DNA of 64,000 bases from Proteiniphilum saccharofermentans (GCF_900095135.1 NZ_LT605205.1:620001-684000), one strand, 5' to 3'. Shown: positions 8,103-17,749, numbered from the stretch's first letter. Program-made: numbers and translations. The notes: a model not told the origin generated them from the sequence alone.

Positions 8103-8807
8103 TTATTCCCAGTTACCGGCATTATTGTTAGCCACTTCAAGTGAACCCACCTGCATTCCCGGATATCTGTTACCCGGACGATCAAGCACTTCCTGGATTT
8201 TCTGATCCACTAATCTTTGGTCAAGATCTCCCAAGTAAACCGAGTAGTGTGTTTTTGCTTCGAACACCTGGATAGGGTAACCCGATGCTGTAATCAATGA
8301 ATCGACTCCCATTTCGAATTTAGCCCCGTTTCCATAGGGTACGAATGCCAGTGAATCCGGAATGAAATTGCGGCGATTCGGATACAAAACCTGAACGGCA
8401 GGGGAGTAGATAGAGTCTCTTACCAACTGAGGAGCATTTTTTGTTTCATCCCAAAGCCCCGCAGCCTTTATGGCTTTTTCATCCCCTGAATTGATGATCT
8501 GCATGGCTTTTACCTCTGTCATACCTGCTTCCAACTGAGCTTCAGTGAGATCTCCTGCTTTTACTACGGTAGCGATTCTTCCATCTTTTACGAACTGGAT
8601 CAGTGTGTCAAAACTGGCTGTGTAAGATCCGGACTGGGCACGTAAAGCGACTTGCGCTGTACGGATATCCACCAAACGCTGGATAACTGCCCTGTCACGC
8701 TTTTTTACTTCTGCATCAAAATCAATCTGTCCTTGGATACTTCTCCAGCTAACATAAGCCAAAAGAATAATGGCTACTGCTAAAAGCACTCTCATTACAA
8801 CTTTCAT
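8103..8807 (-). CDS. Uncharacterised one-pass membrane protein
   Basis: The 234-residue protein has one N-terminal membrane helix (MRVLLAVAIILLAYVSW, residues 5-21) and a charged helical stretch right after it (EVKKRDRAVIQRLVDIRTAQVALRA). The outline is loosely like a pilin-like or periplasmic-domain protein. The rest is predicted periplasmic, with no motif I recognise. It is the first gene of the run leading to the DUF3822-type gene and rsmD. A TAAATTTG -7-like box lies upstream at 8866-8873 on the minus strand. Confidence 0.65.
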   Translation of the reverse strand: MKVVMRVLLAVAIILLAYVSWRSIQGQIDFDAEVKKRDRAVIQRLVDIRTAQVALRAQSGSYTASFDTLIQFVKDGRIATVVKAGDLTEAQLEAGMTEVKAMQIINSGDEKAIKAAGLWDETKNAPQLVRDSIYSPAVQVLYPNRRNFIPDSLAFVPYGNGAKFEMGVDSLITASGYPIQVFEAKTHYSVYLGDLDQRLVDQKIQEVLDRPGNRYPGMQVGSLEVANNNAGNWE

Positions 8808-8923
8808 GGACTTTTCCTTTTTAATATTTATACTGTTTAAATTCTGATTTTCTGATTTTAGACTACAAATTTAGAAAAAGAATGATAATTGTGCTACTTT
8901 TACGGGAAAAAATACCAAAAAAA

Positions 8924-10348
8924 ATGGTAAATCGGTTTTTTATTGAGAAAATCAGCGAGAATTTCCCGTTTAACTTCACGGACGACCAGATGAAAGCCCT
9001 GGAAAAGATCGCCGGTTTTCTTTTTTCAAGGATCGACGATCATATTTTTTTACTGACCGGATATGCAGGTACAGGGAAATCCTCACTTATCGGAAGTCTT
9101 GTGAAGACAATGACTGAATTCAGGCAAAAAACCGTTCTGTTGGCGCCTACCGGAAGGGCTGCAAAAGTTTTTTCAGGTTATGCGGCCCAACAGGCATTCA
9201 CTATCCACAAGAAAATATATCGTCAGCAGAAGTTTGCAGAGGGATCGCCTCATTTTTCCCTTTCTGAGAATCTGCATAAGCATACGCTTTTTATTGTAGA
9301 TGAAGCATCGATGATCAGTAATGAATCGCCCGATTTTTCTATTTTCGGAACCGGAAGATTATTGGACGATCTGATAGAGTATGTCTACTCTGCCCAGGGG
9401 TGCAGGATACTGTTCGTGGGAGACAGTGCCCAGTTACCTCCGGTGAAACAGGAAAACAGTCCTGCTCTCGACAGGGATATGTTACGTTCCTATTCGCTTG
9501 AAGTGACGGAAGCGACCCTAACCCAGATCGTGCGCCAGGAGGAAGAGTCGGGTATCCTGTACAATGCCACGATACTGAGGAATGCATTGAGGTTTCAGAT
9601 GACGGAAGAGTATCCGAAACTAAAATTGGAAGGCTTTGCAGATGTAGTACGTATTACAGGAACAGAACTGATAGATGAGATATCCCATGCTTACCAGAAG
9701 GAGGGTATGGAGGAAACTATTGTCATTTCCCGCTCCAATAAACGGGTGAATGCTTATAATAGTGGAATCAGGAATAGGGTTTTGTACCGCGAGGAGGAGA
9801 TTTCTGCGGGAGACATCCTGATGATCACCAAAAATAACTATTTCTGGGTAGAGAATTTTGAAGACCTTGACTTTCTGGCTAACGGTGAATTTGTAGAGGT
9901 ACAGCGCGTGAGGGGTGAGGAAGAGATGTATGGTTTCAGGTTCTGTAATGTGTTGTTGTATCACCGTGATTATGAAATTGAATTTGAAGCGAAAATCATT
10001 CTCGATGTGTTGCATACCGAAGTTCCGGGGCTTACACGGGAGCAAAACGACCAACTCTTTTTCAACGTAATGGAGGATTATGTCGATATATCCCGTAAGC
10101 GGGAGAGGTTTAAGAAGGTAAAATCCAATCCCTGGTTCAATGCCTTACAGGTGAAGTACGGGTATGCGGTTACCTGTCATAAGGCACAGGGCGGAGAATG
10201 GAAGAATGTATTTCTCGATCTGGGATATATCCAGCAATCCTATATGGGTGAAAGCTTCTACCGTTGGCTTTATACATCTATTACCCGCAGTTCAAGGAAG
10301 TTATTTCTTGTGAATTTGCCTGATGATTTTGTGGAGCTTTCCAAATAA
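8924..10348 (+). CDS. RecD-like ATP-dependent DNA helicase (AAA_30/UvrD_C_2)
   Basis: The 474-residue helicase has Walker A GYAGTGKSS near residue 47, motif Ia LLAPTGRAAKVF, motif II LFIVDEASMIS, motif III LFVGDSAQLPPV, and the C-terminal superfamily 1 block YAVTCHKAQGGEW followed by LYTSITRSSRKLFLV. It is short compared with E. coli RecD and has no RecB or RecC neighbours, so it belongs with stand-alone RecD-like helicases. An upstream in-frame ATG at 8882 would add 14 residues, but a promoter-like TACTTTTAC at 8895-8903 lies inside that extension, so ATG 8924 is preferred. Confidence 0.88.
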   Translation: MVNRFFIEKISENFPFNFTDDQMKALEKIAGFLFSRIDDHIFLLTGYAGTGKSSLIGSLVKTMTEFRQKTVLLAPTGRAAKVFSGYAAQQAFTIHKKIYRQQKFAEGSPHFSLSENLHKHTLFIVDEASMISNESPDFSIFGTGRLLDDLIEYVYSAQGCRILFVGDSAQLPPVKQENSPALDRDMLRSYSLEVTEATLTQIVRQEEESGILYNATILRNALRFQMTEEYPKLKLEGFADVVRITGTELIDEISHAYQKEGMEETIVISRSNKRVNAYNSGIRNRVLYREEEISAGDILMITKNNYFWVENFEDLDFLANGEFVEVQRVRGEEEMYGFRFCNVLLYHRDYEIEFEAKIILDVLHTEVPGLTREQNDQLFFNVMEDYVDISRKRERFKKVKSNPWFNALQVKYGYAVTCHKAQGGEWKNVFLDLGYIQQSYMGESFYRWLYTSITRSSRKLFLVNLPDDFVELSK

Positions 10349-10360
10349 TGATTACTTTTG
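10329..10360 (+). promoter_or_regulatory. Promoter for the gene at 10430 and rsmI
   Basis: TTG (10329-10331) and TACTTTTG (10353-10360) are separated by 21 nt. The pair overlaps the end of the helicase gene and predicts a leader of about 65 nt before ATG 10430. Confidence 0.5.
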
Positions 10361-10429
10361 TGAGTTGTAAAAGTGGAACAATGCTCATAGTGAGCCTATA
10401 ATGGAAATCACCAGCAAAAAGGATATCAA

Positions 10430-11194
10430 ATGTCGAAAAAAAGAAATGAATATATTGATCAGCTTTTGAGTGATCTGAAATTGTTGGAACAACGTCTCCT
10501 TTCAGTCAAGGAAAGTGATACGTTGCCTTTCTCATTTTTTAGTGCTTCTTTCGACCGGATAGAAAAGATTTCACGATCGCTCCATGAACTGGAACTGATG
10601 CAGATCGGGGAAATGAAAGAGCAGATGGAGCGGTTGGTACGATTCCTGTCGGAGTCGGACGGACGTAATAATCCTGCCAGGGAACCGGAACTTTCCCAAG
10701 AAGAAGAATCGGGGCATTCAAAACAACCAGAGCACCCGGAACAACCAAAGCATTCCGAAGCAGTGATGGAGCCTTCCCCGGCAACAGATGAGATTGTAAT
10801 AGAAGAAAGAGTCAGCTTTACGGAAAAAATTATCTTGCCTGAATACCGGGATCCGCGAATCAGTAAAGAGACTCCCCCCTCCGTCGAAGTGGCGCAAGTT
10901 CTTCCGGAAAAGAACGGAGAGGAAAAACGGGTTGCACGCTCATTGAATGATATTATTCAGGCTCCTCCTGCTTTGTTGGATTTGAAACGAGGGATCAGTC
11001 TCAACGATCGTTTTTTGTTCCAGAGGGAACTGTTCAGTAACAATCGCCAGGAGATGAATAGAGTAATGGAGATATTAAACGGCCTGGGTAGTTTTGACGA
11101 AGCTGAAAATTACTTGAAGAAAGAGTTGAATTGGAATTTCGAAAGTCAGACGGTAAAGGAGTTTCTCCTGGTTATCAAAAAAGGATTTGAGTGA
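10430..11194 (+). CDS. Uncharacterised protein coupled to rsmI
   Basis: The 254-residue cytoplasmic protein has three parts. The N-terminal region (1-75) is helical. A low-complexity acidic linker is rich in P, E, H and Q (KQPEHPEQPKHSE around 105). A compact C-terminal segment (about 185-254) begins SLNDRFLFQRELF and ends KEFLLVIKKGFE; I recall similar C-termini in Bacteroidetes proteins of unknown role. Its stop overlaps the rsmI start in a GTGA arrangement, a sign of translational coupling. No function can be assigned. Confidence 0.65.
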   Translation: MSKKRNEYIDQLLSDLKLLEQRLLSVKESDTLPFSFFSASFDRIEKISRSLHELELMQIGEMKEQMERLVRFLSESDGRNNPAREPELSQEEESGHSKQPEHPEQPKHSEAVMEPSPATDEIVIEERVSFTEKIILPEYRDPRISKETPPSVEVAQVLPEKNGEEKRVARSLNDIIQAPPALLDLKRGISLNDRFLFQRELFSNNRQEMNRVMEILNGLGSFDEAENYLKKELNWNFESQTVKEFLLVIKKGFE

Positions 11195-11880
11195 GTGCAA
11201 AAGCAGTGAACATAGGGAAACTCTATGTGGTGCCCACACCGATAGGTAATCTGGAAGATATCACGCTAAGGGCAATCAGAGTGCTGAAAGAATGTGATCT
11301 GATTTTGGCGGAAGATACCCGCACCAGCGGTGTTCTGTTGAAGCATTTCGATATAGGGACACGTATGCAATCTCACCATAAATTCAATGAACATCGGGCG
11401 GTGGCGCATATTGTGGAGAGGATAAAATCAGGAGATTGTATCGCTTTGATATCGGATGCCGGTACGCCGTCAGTCTCCGACCCGGGCTTTTTACTCGTGC
11501 GAGCCTGTGCCGAGGAGGGGGTGGAGGTGGAGTGTCTCCCGGGGGCGACAGCCTTTGTACCTGCTCTCGTAGAATCAGGATTGGCTTCCGAGCGTTTTTG
11601 TTTTGAAGGCTTTCTTCCACAGAAGAAAGGAAGGCAGACACGGTTGAAACAACTGGCAGAGGAGAGCCGGACCATGATTTTCTATGAGTCGCCGTATCGT
11701 GTAGTGAAGACGCTCACTCAATTAGCCGAGAATATGGGTGATGACCGGGTGGCCTCGGTATCAAGAGAGATATCGAAACTCTATGCGGAAACGGTCAGAG
11801 GTACTCTTGGTGAATTGGTCATCCATTTTACCGAAAATGAACCAAGAGGAGAATTTGTTATTGTAGTAGCAGGAAAATAA
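11191..11880 (+). CDS. rsmI: 16S rRNA (cytidine(1402)-2'-O)-methyltransferase RsmI
   Basis: The 229-residue enzyme of the tetrapyrrole-methylase fold methylates the 2'-OH of C1402 in 16S rRNA. Family blocks PTPIGNLEDITLRA, LAEDTRTSGVLL, ISDAGTPSVSDPG and FYESPYRV are present in order. The start is GTG 11191, overlapping the preceding stop codon (GTGA). No ATG in a sensible position precedes the conserved N-terminus. Confidence 0.93.
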   Translation: MSAKAVNIGKLYVVPTPIGNLEDITLRAIRVLKECDLILAEDTRTSGVLLKHFDIGTRMQSHHKFNEHRAVAHIVERIKSGDCIALISDAGTPSVSDPGFLLVRACAEEGVEVECLPGATAFVPALVESGLASERFCFEGFLPQKKGRQTRLKQLAEESRTMIFYESPYRVVKTLTQLAENMGDDRVASVSREISKLYAETVRGTLGELVIHFTENEPRGEFVIVVAGK

Positions 11881-11950
11881 AAGTATAATCTACAAATAAA
11901 ACTTTTTATAATATCAATCGTTTAATAGAGAAGAAAAATTTTGTAATCAT

Positions 11951-12805
11951 ATGAAGAAGATTGGAATACTGTTTTTTGTCATCGGACTCATTGTCTCATG
12001 TACAAACGTAAGGGAATCAAAAGAGTATAAAGAGCTTCAGGCTCAACGTGATTCTTTGTTGCAGCAGTCTGCCGGAACAGAAGCTGAAGCAGCCGAGATG
12101 ATGGCTGTGATCAGTGAGGTAGAGGAAAATTTCACCAAAATCAGGGAAGCGGAAAAGTATATCTCTACACAATCGGCAGAAGGAGGTGAAATGAGTAAGG
12201 CTACCCGCGAAAGGGTGAATGATAATTTCAAGATGATCAATGAGATACTGCAGAGGAATAAAACCCAGTTAGATGAACTGAATAGGAAATACAGCGGAAG
12301 TAGTAAGGAAATAGTCTCGTTAAAAAATACCATCAACCGTTTGAATAACGAGATGAGGGAGAGTTCAACACGACTGGCTGAATTACAGGCTCAATTGGCG
12401 CAAAAAGATGAGCAGATCACCCAATTGTCACAGGATATCGCTTCACTCGCTGTGGAAGCTGAGCAGCAATCACACACTATCCGTGAACAGGACAGGTCAT
12501 TGCACACTGCTTATTATGTTTTTGGTACGGCCGGCGAACTGAAAGACCAGAAGATACTTTCCGGAGGATTTCTCCAACAGACGCGAGTCTTACAGGATAC
12601 ATTCAATAAGGATTATTTCCTGAAGATAGATGTGCGTGAGGTGACTGAAATCCCGCTGTATACTTCAAAGGGTAAACTCTGGTCTACTCACCCTGAGGGT
12701 ACCTATGAATTTGTGAAAGGTAGCGATGGAAATCTCACTTTCCAGATTACCGATACCCAGCGTTTCTGGAGCCTTACTAAATACTTGATTATTGAAGTGA
12801 ATTGA
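11951..12805 (+). CDS. Coiled-coil lipoprotein
   Basis: The 284-residue product begins with a lipoprotein signal (IGLIVSC, lipidated Cys17). A long coiled coil, about residues 22-180, is rich in E, Q, K, L and S (for example LQAQLAQKDEQITQLSQDI). A small C-terminal globular part runs from YYVFGTAGELKD to YLIIEVN. It is probably anchored in an envelope membrane. I recall similar proteins in Bacteroidetes but no defined function. A hairpin follows at 12844-12866. Confidence 0.65.
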   Translation: MKKIGILFFVIGLIVSCTNVRESKEYKELQAQRDSLLQQSAGTEAEAAEMMAVISEVEENFTKIREAEKYISTQSAEGGEMSKATRERVNDNFKMINEILQRNKTQLDELNRKYSGSSKEIVSLKNTINRLNNEMRESSTRLAELQAQLAQKDEQITQLSQDIASLAVEAEQQSHTIREQDRSLHTAYYVFGTAGELKDQKILSGGFLQQTRVLQDTFNKDYFLKIDVREVTEIPLYTSKGKLWSTHPEGTYEFVKGSDGNLTFQITDTQRFWSLTKYLIIEVN

Positions 12806-12843
12806 TCAACAGGTAGATAATGTCAAACTGAAAATAAATATTG

Positions 12844-12866
12844 CGGAGTGGCCTGAAACCACTCCG
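12844..12866 (+). terminator. Hairpin after the coiled-coil lipoprotein gene
   Basis: CGGAGTGG and CCACTCCG form a perfect 8-bp stem with a 7-nt loop, followed by a weak T-rich stretch (TGATTGTTTA). It lies 38 bp after the stop codon and just before the next start. Confidence 0.55.
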
Positions 12867-12879
12867 TGATTGTTTACTG

Positions 12880-13572
12880 ATGCAATATAAAAATCTTTTT
12901 ATAGATCTGGATGATACCCTTTGGGATATCCATAGAAACGGGAAAGAGTGTCTGGAAGAAATTTATCGGGATTACGGATATGAGGAATTCTATCCTACGT
13001 TTGAAGCATATTACCGTGTCTATTTGCCCGGAAACTATCATCTCTGGGGTTTATACGGGCAAGGGGAGATCACCAAGGAGAAGCTCGTAGTGGAACGCTT
13101 TTTGGCTCCTGTGAGGGCGTTCGGGATTGATGACCCGGAGTATGCAAAGAGATTGAGTGATGATTTTTTGGAAAGAACTACCCGTAAGACGAAGCTGATC
13201 GATGGGGCTCTGGATCTATTGGATTACCTGAAACCAAAATACAGGATGCATATTCTTTCCAACGGATTCAGGGAGGTTCAATTCAAAAAAATCGAAAACT
13301 CGGGACTAAAACCTTATTTTGACAAGGTAATCCTTTCGGAGGATGCAGCCATCAATAAACCTCATCCCGACATATTTACTTATGCTTTGAAGAATACCAA
13401 TTCGCGGCGTGACCAGACTATTATGATAGGAGACAGCTGGGATGCCGATATTGTCGGGGCATACCAAAGCCGGATCGCACAGGTATGGTTTAACCCGAAA
13501 GGGATAGCTTCGGATGGCTTTGAACCTACTTACACTGTGCAAAGGCTGGCGGATATAAAAGATATTCTATAG
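12880..13572 (+). CDS. YjjG-type HAD-superfamily nucleotidase
   Basis: The 230-residue phosphatase belongs to the haloacid dehalogenase superfamily. Motif I is FIDLDDTLWD near the N-terminus, motif II is HILSNGF, the motif III lysine lies in NKPHPDIFTYAL, and motif IV is MIGDSWDADIVGA. YjjG removes non-canonical pyrimidine nucleotides; the assignment is by resemblance. The ATG at 12880 (MQYKNLFIDLDD) places motif I at the usual distance from the start. A longer reading frame from 12841 would run through the hairpin at 12844-12866 and is not favoured. It is convergent with arginine deiminase. Confidence 0.85.
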   Translation: MQYKNLFIDLDDTLWDIHRNGKECLEEIYRDYGYEEFYPTFEAYYRVYLPGNYHLWGLYGQGEITKEKLVVERFLAPVRAFGIDDPEYAKRLSDDFLERTTRKTKLIDGALDLLDYLKPKYRMHILSNGFREVQFKKIENSGLKPYFDKVILSEDAAINKPHPDIFTYALKNTNSRRDQTIMIGDSWDADIVGAYQSRIAQVWFNPKGIASDGFEPTYTVQRLADIKDIL

Positions 13573-13612
13573 TTGTTTGGTTGTTGTTCAATGCTTGTTC
13601 GGTGATTATTCG
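13573..13612. repeat. Short-word repeat spacer (TTGTTCGG-like)
   Basis: The convergent spacer runs as drifting copies of TTGTTCR/TTATTCG words (GTTGTTGTTCAATGCTTG, then TTCGGTGATTATTCGATTG). A related run (TTATTCGGTAGTTGTTCAG) follows the LacI-type gene at about 15975. It has no coding potential. Confidence 0.4.
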
Positions 13613-14871
13613 ATTGTCCTACGTAACGGCATGGTCATACATCTTGGGCCGCCACCTCCGCGTGGGAGCTCCGATCCTTCGAGGGTGATCACGCAATTGC
13701 TTGCAGAGGCAATATCCCATTGACTGTTGATGACATTGGCTGCCTTCACCACTTCAAACCCATGCTTGTCCAGCTCTTCCAATGTGTGGATATTTCTTGC
13801 ATAAGAGATCACTTTACCGGGTGCGAGTGCTAGAAAATTGGCACCGCTATGCCACTGTTCCCGTTCCTGGTCCCAATCGTCCGACTTACCGCCACATACT
13901 ATCGGTGTCAGATCCACTCCCAGTTTACGTAGAATGGTTAAGATACTATTCACGGAGGATATTTTTGTCACCTTCCCATTGTCTATCTGCATGTGTACTG
14001 TCTGATAGGGAGAGTCGTTCATGATCAGTGGCTTGTAGACCATTGCCTTGTCGGTGTCGAGCAGGGTGAAGACCATATCGAGATGAATGAATGATTCGGG
14101 CGACTCGGGCAGTTGCTGAACGATGACATGTTTTTTCCCGGAGCCGGTCTTACAGAATTCCCTCGTCAGCAGGTCTATTCCCTGTGTGCTTGTCCTCATT
14201 CCATTTCCAATCAGCAAAATATCATCTCTCACCACCAGGATATCACCACCCTCCATCTTTATTAAAGGATTGTTTTGCGACAGGTCATAACTGTTCACCA
14301 CATTTCCAGTAAAAAAGAGGTCGCTTTTAAATATGGCATCCATGATCAGCGATTCCCGTACACGAACGCTGTTAGCCATCTTGCATATCAACGCGTTATT
14401 TCCGATAACGGCCGACGGGTCGCGTGTGAAATAATAGTTATAGAGTGGTTGCAACGCATAATACTCTTCGCGTAAGAAGTCGGTCAAGGTATTGATTTGC
14501 AGGGGAAGTCCCTCAATCAGTACTTTCGTGAGGCTGGAGGCCGGAAGATACATCAGCCAATCGATATACTCTGTTGCCTGTTCTGTGATGCATATTTTCC
14601 GGATCAGATCCTCTTTTAGGTGTTCATGCTCCAGTACCTTTTCCAGTAAATCTGCCACTTCATAGACATCCGATGTTTTTTTCAGTACAGCTAACAGTTG
14701 GTCATATTCCTTGCGGGCAATAGAAAGGTTCAGTATATCGCTGTACAGAGCTCTTTGTGCATGTCTGGGAGTCATGTTTTCCACTTCGGCACCGGGATAA
14801 TGAACCAATACGGCTTCCAGTTTTCCGGTCTCGGACTGGACTTGTAAAGTGCATTTTCTGTTTTCGTTCAT
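13606..14871 (-). CDS. arcA: Arginine deiminase
   Basis: The 421-residue enzyme hydrolyses arginine to citrulline and ammonia. Visible family blocks are YYFTRDPSAVIGNNALI, GGDILVVRDDILLIGNGMRTS, HLDMVFTLLD and the C-terminal GGGGPRCMTMP carrying the catalytic cysteine. Length is normal. No arcB, arcC or arginine transporter is adjacent, so it is a stand-alone gene here, perhaps for nitrogen supply or acid tolerance. It is divergent from the LacI-type regulator; a TACTTTTG -7-like box on the minus strand is at 14894-14901. Confidence 0.95.
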   Translation of the reverse strand: MNENRKCTLQVQSETGKLEAVLVHYPGAEVENMTPRHAQRALYSDILNLSIARKEYDQLLAVLKKTSDVYEVADLLEKVLEHEHLKEDLIRKICITEQATEYIDWLMYLPASSLTKVLIEGLPLQINTLTDFLREEYYALQPLYNYYFTRDPSAVIGNNALICKMANSVRVRESLIMDAIFKSDLFFTGNVVNSYDLSQNNPLIKMEGGDILVVRDDILLIGNGMRTSTQGIDLLTREFCKTGSGKKHVIVQQLPESPESFIHLDMVFTLLDTDKAMVYKPLIMNDSPYQTVHMQIDNGKVTKISSVNSILTILRKLGVDLTPIVCGGKSDDWDQEREQWHSGANFLALAPGKVISYARNIHTLEELDKHGFEVVKAANVINSQWDIASASNCVITLEGSELPRGGGGPRCMTMPLRRTIE

Positions 14872-14893
14872 AGTGGTAAGTTGATTATTAAGA

Positions 14894-14943
14894 CAAAAGT
14901 AGAAAATATCTGTTGCTTTCCTCTCTTTTTTTGCTTATTTTTG
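14894..14943. promoter_or_regulatory. Divergent promoters of arcA and the LacI-type regulator
   Basis: On the plus strand TTG (14913-14915) and TATTTTTG (14936-14943) are separated by 20 nt and lead to ATG 14965. On the minus strand TACTTTTG (14901-14894) serves arcA but has no clear -33 match. Confidence 0.5.
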
Positions 14944-14964
14944 AGGAACCAATAATATTGATAT

Positions 14965-15975
14965 ATGGGACAGATAACCCTGAAAGATATTGCCCAAGCA
15001 CTGAATCTCTCTCCATCCACCGTCTCAAGAGCGATGAAAAACCATCCTGCCATCAGTGAGGATACAAAAAAGCTTGTGCAAAAATATGCGGAACAGCACA
15101 AATACAAACCCAATACGCTTGCGATGCAACTTCGGACGAATCGGAATAATACCATTGGAGTCATTGTGCCTGAGATTGTGCATTATTTTTTCTCTACGGT
15201 ACTTTCAGGAATTCAGGAGGAGGCCGAGAGTGAAGGATATAAGTTACTCTTCTGTCATTCCCAGGAAGATTATGAGCGTGAGGTGAAGAGTGTGGAAACC
15301 CTGATTGATGCACGGGTATGTGGGATTTTAGCATCGCAGTCGAAAGAAACACAGCAGTACCACCATTTTCAGGAGATCGTCGATAATAATATCCGCCTTG
15401 TCTTTTTCGACCGGATCTGTACCGGCATCAATACCGACAAAGTGGTGGTGGATGATTATGCAGGTGCATTCAATGCGGTTGAATACCTGATAAGTACGGG
15501 ATGTAGCCGGATTGCTTTTCTTGGCTCCCATCCATCGATGCCTATCGCCAATAACCGGCGTATGGGTTATGAAGACGCATTAAGGAAACATAAATTGCCT
15601 ATTTTGAAGGAGATGAACAGGGTGTGTGATACTCCTGAACTGGCAAGGGAAGTAATACCGGAAATGTTGCAGTTAAATCCTCATCCCGATGCCTTCTTCT
15701 GTGTCAATGATGAGGTAGCTGCCTATTGTATGCAGATATCGAAATCTGCCGGATTTAAAATACCGGAAGAGATATCGGTATGCGGCTTTACCAACAGTTA
15801 TATTACGGATGTGACTGATCCAACCCTGACAACCGTGGACCAGCATGGGTTCGAGATGGGGAAAGTAGCCGCACGGTTGCTGATAAACCGTATTGAAGGC
15901 AAAGAGACCAAACCGGGGATCGTTAGCCGGCTGATCAAGACTGACCTGGTGATCAAGGGTTCGACCAGAAAATAG
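14965..15975 (+). CDS. LacI-family transcriptional regulator
   Basis: The 336-residue regulator has an N-terminal LacI helix-turn-helix (ITLKDIAQALNLSPSTVSRAMKNHPAIS, residues 4-31), a hinge helix region (YKPNTLAMQLRTNR) and a periplasmic-binding-protein-like sensor domain from TIGVIVPEI to the end (FDRICTG, ACRIAFLG-like and SVCGFTNS blocks). The next gene is a sugar transporter and then a GH13 enzyme, so the effector is probably maltose or a related sugar. A LacI-type palindrome occurs upstream of the transporter and of susC. I infer this protein binds both sites. Confidence 0.9.
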   Translation: MGQITLKDIAQALNLSPSTVSRAMKNHPAISEDTKKLVQKYAEQHKYKPNTLAMQLRTNRNNTIGVIVPEIVHYFFSTVLSGIQEEAESEGYKLLFCHSQEDYEREVKSVETLIDARVCGILASQSKETQQYHHFQEIVDNNIRLVFFDRICTGINTDKVVVDDYAGAFNAVEYLISTGCSRIAFLGSHPSMPIANNRRMGYEDALRKHKLPILKEMNRVCDTPELAREVIPEMLQLNPHPDAFFCVNDEVAAYCMQISKSAGFKIPEEISVCGFTNSYITDVTDPTLTTVDQHGFEMGKVAARLLINRIEGKETKPGIVSRLIKTDLVIKGSTRK

Positions 15976-16175
15976 TTATTCGGTAGTTGTTCAGTTGTTA
16001 AACATAAACGGAGCGAATGAACAACGACGAAGCCGAATAGTATGAGTAGGGCGAGTGGAGAAATGCATACGATTGCATGAAAAAAATAATTGGTTTTTAT
16101 GAAAACCCGTTTCCGGATATTAAAAGGGAAGTATATTTACTCCATTAAATTTATATCATTCAATAATCTTACAAC
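15976..16175 (+). promoter_or_regulatory. Control region of the sugar transporter gene
   Basis: A short-word repeat (from 15975) is followed by a LacI-type palindrome (16063-16078). A TATATTTA sequence (16132-16139) could be a weak -7 box with TTT at 16110-16112 at the -33 position. No gene is visible in the 200 bp. Confidence 0.4.
16063..16078. promoter_or_regulatory. LacI-type operator upstream of the sugar transporter
   Basis: ATGCATACGATTGCAT has half-sites ATGCA/TGCAT around a central CG, the layout typical of LacI-family sites. It shares 14 of 16 bases with the site upstream of susC (37983-37998). It lies just upstream of the weak promoter at 16110-16139. Confidence 0.55.
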
Positions 16176-17702
16176 ATGAAGAAAAGGCGCTTATCTTTTT
16201 GGGAGATCTGGAACATGAGTTTCGGTTTTTTGGGTATCCAATTCGGTTTTGCTTTGCAGAACGCGAACGTGAGCCGTATTTTCGAGACGCTCGGTGCAAG
16301 AGTGGAAGATATACCCATTCTGTGGATCGCCGCTCCCATTACCGGGTTGATCGTGCAACCCATCATCGGCCATTTGAGTGACAAGACATGGAACCGCTTC
16401 GGACGCCGACGGCCCTATTTCATGATAGGCGCTCTTTTTACTACGCTGGCACTGTTCTTTATGCCCAACTCCCCCTCCCTTTGGATCGCTGCCGGGATGC
16501 TGTGGATCATGGACGCATCCATCAATATCTCCATGGAGCCGTTCAGGGCATTCGTAGGTGATAACCTTCCTACCGAACAGAGGACGATGGGTTTTGCCAT
16601 GCAGAGTTTTTTTATCGGTACCGGTGCTGTAGTAGCTTCTGCATTACCCTATATATTGACCAACTGGTTCGGCGTTTCCAATATAGCAGACGAGGGAGTT
16701 ATTCCCCAGTCAGTAAAACTATCATTCTATATAGGGGGTATTGTACTGCTTGCTTCAGTACTATATACCGTTTTCACATCGAAGGAGTATTCTCCGGAGG
16801 AGCTGGCTGCTTTTGAGGAGGAGAAAGAGAGAACTACCGGAGTGAAGATGGTTGCGAAAGCAGCGGTAACTCCCTCGCAATTTTTAAAGAATGGTGCGAT
16901 ATGGACGATCATAGGTGTTGCCGCCACTTTGTTGATCATGTTTACCGATCTGGGAAGTCAAAATGAACAGCTTTATATTGTGGGAGGTCTGTTACTCCTA
17001 TTCGGTATTATCCTGATCATCTCAGGCCTTCTCAGAGGGAAATCGGATGAGCCGACAGGATTAGTAGGGATTATGAACGATCTGTTGCATATGCCCAGGA
17101 CAATGGGACAACTGGCTGTAGTACAGTTTTTTTCCTGGTTGGCATTTTATGCTATGTGGATCTATACTACACCGGCCATTACGCAGCATGTATATGGTAC
17201 GACCGATTCTACATCGGTTTTGTATAACCAGGGTGCCAATTGGGTAGGGGTATTGTTTGCCGTGTACAATGCCGTTTCAGCTGTGACTGCCTTTCTTCTG
17301 CCATTGATTGCCCGGCAGGTAGGCCGGAAAGCAACCCATGCGGTAGCGTTGGCATTAGGAGGAATATCCTTTATCTCACTCTATTTTATCAAAGATCCCA
17401 TGATGCTGCTTATTCCGATGATAGGAGTGGGCTTCGCCTGGGCCAGCATCCTTTCTATGCCTTATGCGATCCTTACCGGTTCATTACCGGCAGCTAAAAT
17501 GGGTACATATATGGGAATCTTTAATTTCTTTATCGTGATACCCCAGATACTGGCCGCCAGTATCCTGGGTTCTATTACCCGCGATCTGTTCCATGGACAG
17601 GTGATTCTGACGATGGTGCTTGCCGGTTGTTCACTTGTCTTGGGGGGACTTTCCGTCTTTTTTGTCCAGGACAGGGATGATGTGTATCGGCTGCGTAAAT
17701 GA
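16176..17702 (+). CDS. MFS (GPH/SLC45-like) sugar transporter
   Basis: The 508-residue inner-membrane transporter has about 12 membrane helices and family blocks such as [21 protein letters not shown] (loop 2-3), [13 protein letters not shown]-like and [11 protein letters not shown]. It resembles the Bacteroidetes maltose/sucrose carriers that sit next to GH13 genes, so maltose or malto-oligosaccharide uptake is likely. It follows the LacI-type gene and precedes a GH13 lipoprotein. Its stop codon enters a GATTGAGG-type repeat spacer. Confidence 0.85.
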   Translation: MKKRRLSFWEIWNMSFGFLGIQFGFALQNANVSRIFETLGARVEDIPILWIAAPITGLIVQPIIGHLSDKTWNRFGRRRPYFMIGALFTTLALFFMPNSPSLWIAAGMLWIMDASINISMEPFRAFVGDNLPTEQRTMGFAMQSFFIGTGAVVASALPYILTNWFGVSNIADEGVIPQSVKLSFYIGGIVLLASVLYTVFTSKEYSPEELAAFEEEKERTTGVKMVAKAAVTPSQFLKNGAIWTIIGVAATLLIMFTDLGSQNEQLYIVGGLLLLFGIILIISGLLRGKSDEPTGLVGIMNDLLHMPRTMGQLAVVQFFSWLAFYAMWIYTTPAITQHVYGTTDSTSVLYNQGANWVGVLFAVYNAVSAVTAFLLPLIARQVGRKATHAVALALGGISFISLYFIKDPMMLLIPMIGVGFAWASILSMPYAILTGSLPAAKMGTYMGIFNFFIVIPQILAASILGSITRDLFHGQVILTMVLAGCSLVLGGLSVFFVQDRDDVYRLRK

Positions 17703-17749
17703 GACTGAGGTGATTGAGGAGACCGGGAGATTTTGAATTTCCAAGTCTC

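Noticed and set aside
12841-12879. Longer YjjG-type start at 12841
   Set aside because: It would translate through a stable hairpin and place 13 extra residues ahead of the usual N-terminus.
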